From: Coprinopsis marcescibilis
Taxonomy: Eukaryota; Basidiomycota; Agaricomycetes; Agaricales; Psathyrellaceae
Assembly: GCA_004369085.1 (NCBI GenBank)
Contig: ML210278.1
Coordinates: 1 to 64,000 of the forward strand
DNA length: 64,000 nucleotides
Reading direction: 5' to 3'
A program made the position numbers and the translations under genes. The notes beneath the pieces are model-generated. The model did no database searches. It had not been told where the DNA came from and worked only from the letters and a program-made list of their open reading frames with translations. How positions within the stretch are numbered: position 1 is the first letter of the stretch; each line of letters begins with the position of its first letter. This document shows positions 11,088-21,895 of the stretch, piece by piece.

Positions 11088-13555
11088 ATGAGCCAGGGTC
11101 CCAACGGTGCAAATGTAGACCTCATTGGGATCATTCCAGCCGAATGGGAGCAGCTCACCAAAGTCAAGGACAAGCTCATAGCCGACGCTTATGTCCTTAA
11201 CGAAAGTTTGGCAGCGGAAAAACGAAGTCTTGAACGCTATGCGCAGAGGTTGGCTGACGACGGTGATTCGTTGAGGAGGGACATGGATGGGCTCCGAGCC
11301 GATTTGCGGACTTCGAGGGAGGATAATAAGGTGCTAAAGGGTGACAACGCGACCCTAAATGAGAAGAACAAGGCGTTGCAAGAGCGAATAAAGCAGTTGG
11401 AGGCGGCCACCATTGCGACTGGTAGTACTAGTGCAGTCACGGCGAAAAACGAGTGGGTGTGTTCTTTGAAATTGCTCTTCGAGGTTATTTTATATTGACA
11501 AGAGGTCCTTAGGCTGCAACTGTGACTTTGAGATCCACACAGGTACGCCTGATCTCGTTACAGGTCACGGTGTAGCGGCTGACGTTATCTAAAAGGCCCA
11601 CAAACGGGAAAGGTCTCCTTCAATAGAACTCATCGAGAATCCCAACAGCTGTCAGATAGTCAAAGCTGAAGGGACTCCTCCTACTGCCGTAACGAAACTT
11701 TTGGATAATACAGTCAGCCTCAGCTCACTGCATGTCTTGCCGACACCCTCGACCTCGCACTGGGTGACCCATGACAATTGGGAACCCGAGAGGAAGAGAG
11801 CGCGACTGGACTCATTCTCACCGCTGGCATCTGTCTCGTCTGAAACTCCAGAAGTACGTATCTTCTGTTCTTTTTCCTCCCGCTCCCTAATGGCGTATAT
11901 CTTCTCCTTTCCAAGGCGCCTTATGTGTATCGGAGAGTACACATGGCGACCCCACCACCGTCGAACCCGTCCAGTTCGAACGAATCCGTAAGCAAACATA
12001 CACGAAACAGCCCCAATGAACAAGCCGAGGCACCCTTTTGCCTCAAACCAAACGCAGACGGCGCCTCGGTCAGTTCATTCACGATTGTTCCATTATACAA
12101 CCTAACACGTATGGAATGCAGGGCGAAGCAGAGGCAGATTCAGCAACACCTCGTCATTCACTTCCCTCATCTATCACATCCGCAGCCCTCAACGCCATCC
12201 CAGCCTTGGCCATAGACCCGCCCCCAAACGCCGCGCCCGTCTCCCGCGTGTTCCTCCGCCAGGTATACGGCGGTAGCCAACAAGCCCTAATCCAGAAAGT
12301 TATCGAAAGCCGTAATCCAAGCGAACGAAAGCTCCGGATGTTAGCATTTCCTCATCCAGACATGAATCCCGCCATGCCCTCTGCTCCGGGCCAGCCAGGT
12401 CTCTTGTATGCTTCCAGGCCAGAGTTTTTGCAGGAAAGCCCCTGGACAATGTTCAGGCGGTGGGAGAATGAGAAGAAAAAATTGGTTTGGCTGTATCTGG
12501 GGGAATATGAGACTGCGGCAGGCGGGAGGATGAGCGGGGAGTGGTTTCGCGAGCAGTCGGCCAAGGTTGGTATTTCCCCGTCTTATTAGTTCATCCCTTA
12601 GAGGGAATGGGGTTAGACGTATCGTGCTGACTTGATGCTGCAGTTTCAGGACACATGGGCCCAGTTCCTCATGAACAGCTCGAGAGAGACGTATATGGCT
12701 GTGCGAGCGCGAATTGCGCTACGCCAATCGGGCCTCATCCCAACCGATGATGAGGCAGACCAGGCGCTAGTTGCGGCCGAAGTGATTAAAATCGCAGCTC
12801 GGCCATCCAAGAAGAACAAGAGGAAGTGGGAGGACGCGAACAAAGATTTGCACACTGTCACGAAGAGTGATATCATCGAGGCATTCTCGCGGGGCGATGA
12901 GGTGGGTGACTTCTATGGGTACAGGTGTCTGGTCAGTTTGCTGACTGGTGTTGTGCTGTTGCAGGGTATCAGCGTCGTGGAGATGAAATGCGTCAAGTAC
13001 GATCATGTTTTTGCGAACGATATGTCTACGCGACTCCCAGATGCGCCAGCTTTGATGGCTGAGGATAGGCGAGCCAAACTAGGCCAGTCGACCACTAAAC
13101 ACAAAAATTCCAAGGCAAAGCGAAAACCCGACTCGAACGATATGGAGACTGATGGTGAGCCTGACTCGAGGGAGGAAAACGAAGAGGAGGAATCAGATGC
13201 GCCTCATGAACCCGACGGAGAACAAGAGGAATGTCCAGCGTTGTCCTACCCTGGTCCAGTGTTCCGTTTTGGACGCCCGCCTCCAGCTGGTGTAACCACA
13301 ACGCTAGTTGACGATCCACACAGGCCCGAAGGCACTGAAACAGGTCCTTGCACTCTTTCCTCTTCACCATCGTATTCCTCGATTGTAAGAAGAATACACA
13401 GTGTATGGGATCCGGAGCGAGGGATCAGAGTACAGGTGCTGTCACAATCGTCGAGGACCCTCCCAGAAGGTGATATCGATGCAGGTGAACATCAGGATTG
13501 TCCGTCGGACGCTGAGTCCACGACATTGTCCATGCGATCTTTCTATTGTGATTGA
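11088..13555 (+). CDS. Coiled-coil protein with a DUF6697-like domain
   Basis: The ATG at 11088 starts a heptad-rich coiled coil of about 120 residues (ESLAAEKRSLERYAQRL to NKALQERIKQLEA). A Ser/Pro-rich linker follows over several exons. After an intron ending near 12121 comes a compact domain: VSRVFLRQVYGGSQQALIQK, PGQPGLLYASRPEF, WENEKKKLVWLYLGEYE and WFREQSAK, continuing after a further intron with DTWAQFLMNSSRETYMAVRARI. I believe this is the basidiomycete domain DUF6697, but this is from memory and unverified. The tail after the GISVVEMKCVKYDHVF exon is acidic and disordered, ending SMRSFYCD. Function is unknown; the coiled coil suggests oligomerisation and the basic KKNKRKW stretch a nuclear role. 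Confidence 0.75.
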
Positions 13556-13771
13556 AATTCGGGAAATGCGGTCTCGGGTGGTCTGGAATGTGGACTGTTG
13601 GTCTTGCATGACGCATATTAGTACTGCGGATATGCAACCTGATGAGGTTGCATTCGTGGTCACCGTAGGTATGGAGTAATTCGATACCTGGTATTCTGTA
13701 TTTGAACATACAGCACATACGATGAACATAAATATAATGATACAGCTCCACTGTACAACTGGAAGCTACGC

Positions 13772-14582
13772 TCAATGGCAAGCCATTCCCTTGCCATCGG
13801 CGGCGCCGTGGAGGATAGCATCGACATTGAGGGTCGCGCCGAAGATATAGTGGCCAAGTGAGGCCCCGATAACAACAGCCGCGATAAGGTATGCCTATCG
13901 TTACAAACGGCGGCGGTGTTCAGCGTAACAGATTAGGCTGAGGGATATAATAACACGCACGTTATATGTCATGAAGACAAGCATTAGGAAGAACGAGATA
14001 AAGACTGTCGCTCCATATAGCGAGGCCCTGAGGATTCTCGATGGACCAGAGACAGCAACGCTATTCGTTTACCGCGTAAACGAAGATCCAGGTTGAATTG
14101 ATTGAATTCGATGAAGCTCACCCTGTCAACGCATTGCTCAGTAAGCGTTGTCCACTCAACAGACCAGCATCCTCATGTTCACCTATTTCTGTTGGACTGA
14201 CTGGCGTATCCCGCTCCCGGCTCGAACCTCGACTCCCTCGCAGACCGGCAGCCTTCTTCTGGAGCCGCAAAGCGATCTGCCTATCGACTTTTTGCTGGAA
14301 GACACGCAGCCATTCGTGGAAGACGCAGAGCAAAACGATAGCGATGCAGCTTGCGAAGAATGCAGATTTGGTAGAGATATGCCAGCTGCGGAAGACGATG
14401 CAGGTGTCTACGATATCGGTGTTCCTAGCGGACGATGCGTGTGAATTTGTGGAGGATGCGAACCAATCCCATAGCTGGCAACGAACTCACCAGAGCATGT
14501 GCATATTGCACTTAGGCAAGGCGGGTGGATTGTGCCCTGGCATGTCGTGGGCGTGCATGCTGTGGTCGTGGTGGTGGTCCAT
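13772..14582 (-). CDS. CTR-family copper transporter
   Basis: High-affinity Cu(I) uptake protein acting as a trimer in a membrane. The start ATG at 14582 opens a His/Met-rich ectodomain (MDHHHDHSMHAHDMPGHNP and CNMHMLW). TM1 follows (FFASCIAIVLLCVF) with the HEW that often ends it. A basic loop (QQKVDRQIALRLQKKAAG) leads through small exons to TM2, which carries the diagnostic MxxxM as MLVFMTYN. TM3 is AYLIAAVVIGASLGHYIFG with the GxxxG packing motif. The protein ends KGMACH, a short Cys-His tail like the metal-transfer ends of CTR1 proteins. The loop between TM1 and TM2 needs two short introns; that junction is inferred from reading frame. Confidence 0.88.
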
Positions 14583-14599
14583 AACGGTTAGGAGTCGAT

Positions 14600-15045
14600 G
14601 ATAGTAAGCTCGCTTAAGGTGCTGTTATGGAGGTCGGGAAGAAAGCGCCGTTGTCACGGTCTTACGTTGTGCTACAAGTGCCGGTTATTAATCAATTCAC
14701 CGGACTGGTTGTCACCCTTCCTGCTCGTACCGCTAAGACATTCAGCGTTAATGCGCTGTGCTGGTCTCATGGTTTAACGACATGGATAAGATAAGATAGC
14801 ATGAGCCATGGCAGTCCATTCCTAGTAAATTGTAATTCAGAGACCGAACCGAATGAAGCGACAATCGTTATGATTCAAGAAAAAATGCATGTCTACGTAG
14901 TCTGCGTGCTGGATACGTCCTAGCTAGAAGTACAGAGACCTAAAGGCTATGAGGGACTTCCATGACACAAATCTAGCAGGCCAAGCCCAGGCTGGCCCTG
15001 CAGCCCACGGAAATTGGACGTGTCGCCATCGGAAAGGGGAAGGAT
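14600..15045. other. Intergenic between the CTR and Yippee genes
   Basis: Promoter of the copper transporter (leftward) and 3' flank of the Yippee gene. Apart from the GATA cluster nothing was recognised; a 64-codon frame at 14949-15143 (+) lies mostly antisense to the Yippee 3' end. Confidence 0.35.
14785..14799. promoter_or_regulatory. Triple GATA-type motif upstream of the copper transporter
   Basis: Three head-to-tail GATA cores (GATAAGATAAGATAG) lie about 200 bp upstream of the CTR start codon. WGATAR sites bind GATA zinc-finger factors that regulate iron or nitrogen genes in fungi. Its use here is inference. Confidence 0.3.
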
Positions 15046-15670
15046 TCACTCTTCATCTAGCTCCCAATTGTTCTCCTTTATCAATCTTTCCCTCTCCAGC
15101 AGATATTTTCCTGGCGTGCAGATTGTTCAGCGTTGGGTGTTAGGGTGAGAGGATCAGCCATTGAACCATGTACCTTCCTTATACTTCTGTGAGACATCCG
15201 CAGCTTTGTGATAAAACCAGCCCAAGCGGTCGTTGCACCCAACACAGAATACGTCTGCAACGGTATGCACTCCAGTTCTGGCAAAAACTAGATTCAGTTT
15301 GGGATGCTGAATAGTCACAGAGGGGGCATACAAGAGCTTCCTATCCTCTCGCCGTCCCAGCTTGACGTTAACAGCGGATTGCATGAGGCTTCCCGGCATC
15401 AGCAGACGCTTTCATGGATTGCAAGGTCACCTTTTGGGGAAGACCACTCACAATCCTCTGCCGTCCCTCCCAGAGAACGACTTGCTTATCAGCTCGTCTT
15501 GCAAAGCCTATCCAACGCTAAGAGGTCGGCATTTGCTCGCGGACAGACAAGGACAAGGCCCTTACGACAACAGCCGAGCATTTGCAGCATGAATAACTCG
15601 GATGGCCCTCGAATGTTTGAACAACCTGCGCCTTCGTATCACTGCTGATTCCTTGCGACGATGATGCCAT
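15046..15670 (-). CDS. Yippee-family zinc-binding protein
   Basis: A small conserved eukaryotic protein that binds one zinc through two CxxC pairs. Starting at the ATG at 15670 it reads MASSSQGISSDTKAQVVQTF, then the first pair in SYSCCKCSA. After an intron come DELISKSFSGRDGRG and, in the next exon, SAVNVKLGRREDRKLLYAPS. The second pair is in VADVFCVGCNDRLGWFYHKA, followed by SQKYKEG. A last short exon completes GKYLLERERLIKENNW before TGA at 15046. This order matches full-length Yippee proteins. Family members are linked to cell proliferation and, for some, to the GID/CTLH ubiquitin ligase; the role of this copy is not shown by context. Confidence 0.88.
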
Positions 15671-16216
15671 TTTGCGAGCCAGAAACATGAAATTCGTCGT
15701 CAGGTTTTCGTAGTTCAAGGTGCTGATGAGCGACTCCAGTCACGACTGACGAGCCTGGGGTACTTATAACCTGAAATGAGAGTGAGACGAGTAGGCGAAG
15801 GATAGCAGTCTTGGCGAACAATGACGTCGGACTGCTTGAACAGGCGAACTTGGTTTAGGTAGCAGACCGTGAGAAGCTTGCAGATTCGGAATAGTTGTCC
15901 CACGCACGTGCCAGCCTACACAAAGTTTCAAAGTTATGGATTTGAGCGATGAACTTCTTGCTCCCAACCGGTTTGAATTGAGCACATACTCGCTCTTGCG
16001 GAACGTCTATCTAGGCGCCGCAAAATTGTACGTACTCGTACCGGACATCTGAGGAATGCCAGGACAAGTGACTGGCCGTTTTATAATAGCTCAACGTTTT
16101 GCATCGCCGTCGAAGTCCGAGATAAGAAACTATGTCACATACTCCGTCAGGTATCACACATTCGCACATTCTGCTCCCCGACTTCTCTTCTGCGATCTTT
16201 GGACGTACCAGCCGTT
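15671..16216. other. Divergent promoter region
   Basis: Spacer between the Yippee gene (-) and the F-box-like gene (+). A TATAATA-like element near 16081-16087 lies about 130 nt before the ATG at 16217 and may serve the F-box-like gene. Short minus-strand frames (15715-15985) lack support. Confidence 0.35.
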
Positions 16217-17509
16217 ATGCCAGCTCTATTCTCTTCCCCCGCCTCATGGACGTCTCACATCCCCCAGGATGTCCTCTGCAATCTTATTGACAACCACATC
16301 ACAAGCAGAGCCGAGCTCAGGAGTTTATCGTTGACCTGTACAACATTGGGCCTATACTGCCGCAGGCTTATCTTCCAAGAAGTCAGATTGGGTAATATCA
16401 AGTGGGATATCGAAGAGGAAAAATCCAAGAATCTGAAAAAGACACGAACCGAGCGATTTGCATCGCTGCTCAAGCAATCCCCCGAAATCGCCAACTCCGT
16501 CCAGTACCTGCTACTGGTTGGGACCTCTTATCCCGAGCGCACCTTGCTGCGAACCCTCCTACCAGTCTTACCGGCTGAATGCAAGGCGTTAATGTTCATT
16601 CTCGAAAGACATTTTCCTGCTCTCAAATCGGTCGGTTTTATGAACAAGCAAGTCGTTTGGCCGTCTATTCTCCCAAATCTTCAACAGCTGTTTCTTCGCT
16701 TCCTCAAAGGCCACCCATGTCTGGAGACTGTCGGATTTTCGTTGGGCGCTTTCCCACCATCGATCCTGGGCGGTCTTCGGGGTAGGATTGGAGAAGTTCA
16801 TATTTGCGGCGACATTCGTCCAGAAAGTGGCTCGCAAGAGTTAGCGAGCTACCATGAATGTGCTCGAGTCGATCAGCTCGTCATATGCCATGTCCCTGAG
16901 AGCTTTGTAGCCAGCCTTGCAGAGCGACAGGGGCAGTCCATTGACATCACTACAATTACGTCACTCACATTCACGACTATGGCGTCGTACTCTCCCAGCA
17001 CTCACGCACTAGTGGAAAGGTGTAGGCAAACCTTAACCCACCTCTCGCTCGGCCCTTATAGTTGGGAGAATGCATGTAAGTTTTTCCTCGAAATATTGAA
17101 GGCCATTATGGCTTATCACCGGTTTGGGATTCAAGGTTTCCTCGAACTCGGCGATATCCCCAATCTCACTTCCTTGTCGCTTTTTACGGCTCCGTCTCAA
17201 ATTCAACATGTACTCAAGTGGCTAGCCCTGGGTGCTACATCCAGCTCTAACACCCATGCGGCTACTAGTACTAGTACTCAGGGCGCTAAACTCGCTGTCA
17301 AGCTCGTTTTGCGCAGCACCGATTTGCCACCACCTATTGCAAATATGGTCCACCATAACGCATGGACTGAAGCGTTACAGCACCGCGAAGAGTATCCCAC
17401 CCTTGCAGCAGTGCAAATTCAAGGGAACTCTCACATTCTTTATCAAACTGAAGGGGGAGATGTTCAATCTTTCCCGATAGAACCTCTTGGAGAGTATGGC
17501 CCAATTTAG
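16217..17509 (+). CDS. F-box-like protein, intronless
   Basis: An uninterrupted frame of about 430 residues from ATG 16217 (MPALFSSPASW). The N-terminus has an F-box-like helix pair: HIPQDVLCNLIDNH, then SLTCTTLGLYCRRLIFQEV. The rest is leucine-rich without regular repeats (FLKGHPCLETVGFSLGAFP, LVERCRQTLTHLSLGPY), as in the large Agaricomycete F-box family. Such proteins usually bind Skp1 and present targets to an SCF ubiquitin ligase; the target is unknown. It resembles the gene at 18684-20176 in order of elements, so the two are likely tandem paralogs. A run encoding alternating Thr/Ser near 17263 comes from an ACTAGT repeat. Confidence 0.7.
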   Translation: MPALFSSPASWTSHIPQDVLCNLIDNHITSRAELRSLSLTCTTLGLYCRRLIFQEVRLGNIKWDIEEEKSKNLKKTRTERFASLLKQSPEIANSVQYLLLVGTSYPERTLLRTLLPVLPAECKALMFILERHFPALKSVGFMNKQVVWPSILPNLQQLFLRFLKGHPCLETVGFSLGAFPPSILGGLRGRIGEVHICGDIRPESGSQELASYHECARVDQLVICHVPESFVASLAERQGQSIDITTITSLTFTTMASYSPSTHALVERCRQTLTHLSLGPYSWENACKFFLEILKAIMAYHRFGIQGFLELGDIPNLTSLSLFTAPSQIQHVLKWLALGATSSSNTHAATSTSTQGAKLAVKLVLRSTDLPPPIANMVHHNAWTEALQHREEYPTLAAVQIQGNSHILYQTEGGDVQSFPIEPLGEYGPI

Positions 17510-18683
17510 CTGGCTGCCAATGGAGTCTGGGTACCACTTGGTTCACTGATGTTCAATGCCGGGAAATATAGCTAATCCTCGCACAAGCCATTTTCGACTT
17601 CTCTCTCCTTCGGTGTATTTAACGCCGGCACAGTACGTACTGCGCTGCCATGATTAACTGATTCGTTACAAGTGTAGACATTATTTAGCAACTTGAAGGT
17701 CCAAAGCTTACTGCGACTGCGGAGGTTCCTCTCTCAATCTCACTCACATATATTTCCACCGCCATCGTCCTTGTCATCATGAAATTGCTTGCACCAAGAG
17801 ATGTACTCCTACCTGGAGAGTCTCGGATCGAGCCCTATATAGAAATCCGGACTGGGGCCGAGTTCAGAGTCCAGACGCTTTGGTTTTTGCGCAACGTTCG
17901 TGCTCAAAGAGCCATCTGCCACTACTTTGGTTTAGAGTCAATTATTTCTTGGAAGCCCAAGGAATATTAGGGTTCATCCTAAAGCAGATCGTTTCCAACT
18001 CACGGACACTGCATGTGGGCCATAGATGATGTCCAAGACATCCCTGCTGATGAAGGTCGAACAACTTCAGATTCACCTCCAATACCTCGACAGATATTGC
18101 CAGGGCCTAGATCGAATTGCTCTTTGCTTATGCCACGGTACCCTGTTGAATGATGTGGTGGAACACTTCAGCAGAACAGTCGTCCTGACCCAAGGTGCAT
18201 ACAAGACTGTGGATCGAAGCGCCGGAAATCATATACTGCCCGATTAATTTGCTGAAATACGTAGGATAGAGTGTTTACTGTGCAAAATAAGGTTCAAAGC
18301 TGTGTCGTATTAGTCTAGATTTATCGCATGCCACAGTCTAGGGGACCCTAGATATTTGATCTGACCAGTGGTTCTTAAAATAGGCGCCGCGCACTCCTAT
18401 TGTCTACAAACGAATGGACTGGTATCAGGATCTCAACGGCTAGTTTCAGAAGTTATATAATAAAACGCATTGCTGACGATTACTTGAGCTCAATGATCGA
18501 TCTCAGCGATTGTGGAAGGGCTTAGTAGGTAGCAATCGATAATCGGGAGCAGGTTACAGTCACTGTGGCGTTTTCGCTCACCCAGGAAACGTTTATGTCA
18601 GCCTGTTTTTTCACTCCCAGGGGCCAGTGCCACGTCCTTTTTCATTCTCTCTTCCTGGCCCCCTCGCTTTTAGGTGTCTCATT
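17510..18683. other. Spacer between two F-box-like genes
   Basis: A 63-codon frame with a true ATG (17779-17970, MKLLAPRDVLLPGESRIEPY) and a 73-codon frame (18026-18247) could be exons of a small or decayed gene. I cannot join them with convincing splice sites and recognise no domain. A TATATAATA-like element near 18453 lies about 230 nt before the next gene. Confidence 0.3.
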
Positions 18684-20176
18684 ATGCAGTTCCTACGAAA
18701 GCCGAAGCCCATGGGCATTCGTTGCGCTGGGGAATGGACTGCTTGCCTCCCAGAAGACGTCCTACAGCGTACAATTGACCACCACCTTCGATGCGACGTT
18801 GCAACTCTCAGAAACCTCGCTGTAACCTGTTCATCTTTGGCAATTATCTGCCGCAGATTCATTTTTCGATCGGTTGTTCTGCTTCCTCCTGGCCAGCGCA
18901 CGGTTACATCGTCAACACCATCGGCCGAACGCTTCGTCTCAACTCTGCAGCGCTACCCAGAGACCATCAATTTTGTCGAAGAACTTCATCTCGTCGTAGC
19001 CTTCCCGCGGCCAGCTAAACTCTTTCGGCCCCGAACTACAGAAGAAAGGGCCTTCTACTTCATCCTTGGCGAGACATTCCCCAACCTGCGGAAGGTGTTC
19101 CTGGCCGACAATACATCTGAATGGGATGCACTGTCTCAAGGTACCCAGCAGCGAATAATCCGATTTCTCGGGGCGCACCCGCTGGAAAGCGTAGGAATCT
19201 TTCTCAAGAGCTTCTCCGACAGTCTTTTGAGACAGATCAAGGGTAATCCAGGGCTTCATATCGCCGCACTATTCAAAAAGACGGTGGGACGTAGCCCCAT
19301 TCTCGACCAACACCAACATGATGGGGATACACCAAGATTCCAGAGCATTGAATTCTACCATGCATTCTATTCCGTCGTCTTCGCAGAACAACTCGGTCCT
19401 AACGGCACAAGCATTCCAGTGTTCTTGACGGCCCTGAAGGCTCTGATATTGGGAGATATTATAGTCTTTTCACCTGCGATAAGATCCCTCGTGCACGCTT
19501 CAAAGGCCTCATTGGTTTCCCTCCACTTCACGGCACACTGTTTTCATCAGGATCTCGATGGTGAGCGTTCATGAGGTTTTAAATTACACAGCTGCTGAAC
19601 GATATCCGTTAAGAAGTGCCACTTGATCTTGGAGAGCTTCCAAAGCTCAGGAAATTATCTATCGGATGCCTTTCCAAATTCGAACACGTATGTGGGGCTT
19701 TGCGCTGGCTTGAGTCTTCGCTTAGGTCCATTCATACCCGGCGCTCGCAAATCGATAATACGCATGTCGGAGAATTGCGAGATGTGTGTATCAGTCTTTG
19801 GAGTCAGAAACAACGTTCGAATCAACGTTGGGACTGGAAGGAAATGCAGATATGGTTCAAGGCGTCGCACGCGTTTAAAAACTGCGAAGTTCTGAAGACG
19901 GTTCCGATTACAGGATGGTTCAGGACAAGGGATTGCAAGGGAGTTTACTCTGAAGGATTGCCTATGGGCCCGCTTTTTCACAGCCTAAGGCGTCCACTTA
20001 CGTTGGTTCAAGTATGCCCATCATGCCCCAATTCCGCACTGTACGGCCAACATGGTTCCATGTTTTGTATGCGGGCAGTCTTTCGAAACAATGATCTCGA
20101 CGATCTCGTGCATTTACTCTACCACTTCGCCTGCGAGTTTAACTGTTTGATGCCGAGCGAGCTTGATTTGTCGTAG
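18684..20176 (+). CDS. F-box-like protein, two exons
   Basis: Starts at ATG 18684 (MQFLRKPKPMGIRCAGEWTA). The F-box-like region reads CLPEDVLQRTIDHHLRCDVA and LAVTCSSLAIICRRFIFRSV, closely parallel to the gene at 16217. Leucine-rich segments follow (TFPNLRKVFLAD, FLGAHPLESVGIFLKSF, FLTALKALILGD). Exon 1 ends at 19560 and exon 2 begins at 19614, which keeps the frame and gives VPLDLGELPKLRKLSIGCL. The protein ends CLMPSELDLS. The reading frame upstream of the ATG is open but has no Met, so this start is chosen. It is presumably an SCF substrate adaptor; the target is unknown. Confidence 0.7.
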
Positions 20177-20496
20177 CTCCAGTATCTACTTCTACTGGCA
20201 TAGCATATTTAGGATGTTAAAGGATATCTATTAGGACAGTCTTTCTCTAGGCTTTGATTATTTATACTTGTACATGGTGTGACTTGGAAAATCCATCGCT
20301 GTACTGCGTTCAAGTCAATTAAATGATCTCAATTAGGGATGTGTCCTGTGTATCGGCGCAGAAAGCGCAAACCCAAATCACACGACCTCAGGTGAGCTTT
20401 CAGCGCTTAGGCGAGATCGGAAACAGGCGCCTGTCTGGGACAAAATCTAGGCTCAGCAGGCTGACGTCATCAGAGCAAGGTTGACCTCCAACCATC
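20177..20496. other. Short intergenic region
   Basis: 3' flank of the F-box-like gene and upstream region of the aldo/keto reductase, about 320 bp. No motif was recognised. Confidence 0.35.
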
Positions 20497-21609
20497 ATGT
20501 CGAGCCTTCAACTACCCCGGATTATTTACGGAACGGCTTGGTGAGTTACTCCAGCACAGTCCCGAGAATAACTTATGCATCGGACAAAAGGAAGAAAGAA
20601 CGAACGAAGGCACTTGTAATCAGTGCAGTACTCCAAGGATTTCGAGCTATCGACACAGGTGTGTGCCCATGCTTGAAAAGTTATTCTATACACCCTATTT
20701 ATGACGAAAAAGCTTGCCAGCCAAAGCACTACCGGTATTGAAAACTCCTTTTAGGCCCCAAATACCAGCTGAACTTTAGGCTTCAAGGGAAGACCTCGTT
20801 GGGGCTGGACTGCAGGAGCTGTACGAGAAGCATGGAATACAGCGCGAGGATATATGGCTCCAAACCAAGTATCATATCATTCCATAACGGCACAGTGGAT
20901 TCGACTAACACACCTGTGTAGGTTTACGTCCCTTGCTGGTCAAGACGCCGCCAAACCACTCCCATATAACCCATCGTCGCCAGTATCTGCGCAGGTGGCG
21001 TCATCACTCGAGACATCCTTGGCGAACCTTCAGACCACTTATCTAGACAGCTACATCTTGCACTCCCCTCTGCCCACGCTCGACGCAACTCTAGAGGCAT
21101 GGCGAACCCTCGCAAAGTTTCAAGATGAGGGTAAGGCCAAGTTGATCGGAGTGAGCAACACCTACGATGTGCGAGTCCTTGAAGCACTAGACGAAGTGCG
21201 CAAGGTGCAAGTCGTTCAAAACCGGTGGTATCAGGGGAACCATTGGGACAAGGACGTGGTAGCCTATTGCCGACTCAATGGAATCATGTATCAGTAAGAA
21301 TCTGTCAAGCTTTGGGAGCCAAGACGAGGACGAGTCAGCTGACGAAATCTGTTCAGGTCTTTCTGGACCCTCAGTGGATCACCTGAACTACTTTCCCATC
21401 CTTCGCTACTGGCTATCTCTGATACCAACGGCATTACTCCAGAACAGACGTTATACAGGCTTGCACAACTGGCAGGTATCACACCATTATCTGGGACGAC
21501 CAACCCGGAGCATATGAAGCAGGACCTCGAGGTGAAGAACGTCGAACTAAAAGGCAATGGGATCGAGAAGGAACTGGAAAGCGTGAAGGCGTTTATCGCA
21601 CCGCAATAG
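20497..21609 (+). CDS. Aldo/keto reductase
   Basis: NAD(P)H-dependent oxidoreductase with a TIM-barrel fold, reducing aldehydes or ketones. It starts MSSLQLPRIIYGTAW at ATG 20497 and is joined over several short introns. The catalytic tetrad is visible: Asp in FRAIDTA, Tyr in KHYREDLVG, Lys in WLQTKF and His in YILHSPL. Further family elements are GKAKLIGVSN and VVQNRWYQ. The C-terminal part reads GITPEQTLYRLAQLAGITPL and SGTTNPEHMKQDLEV, the cofactor-binding end of the barrel. The TAG is at 21607. At about 290 residues it is of normal size. Nothing in the neighbourhood points to a pathway or substrate. Confidence 0.88.
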
Positions 21610-21895
21610 CAACGAACCTGAGAACAAAGAAGTAAAACCCATAGTTTTGAATGTATGCTATGGGGCAACAAAACCAGATAAAACTCCTTCCGCAACCCAC
21701 CCCACATATGAATGCCTTGGCTTCTGGTCACAGGTCCTTCAAATGTCGGGTAGATATGTCTTGGTGATAGCTAGGCATTTGATCTGGTCCTTCCCCAGTT
21801 TGGACTGTCGATGCCGTTTTGGGTCGTGTACGACGGGAATATTTTTGATAACCACTCGAACTCGGTGGTCTCCATTGGCAGAAAGATTGGCCATG

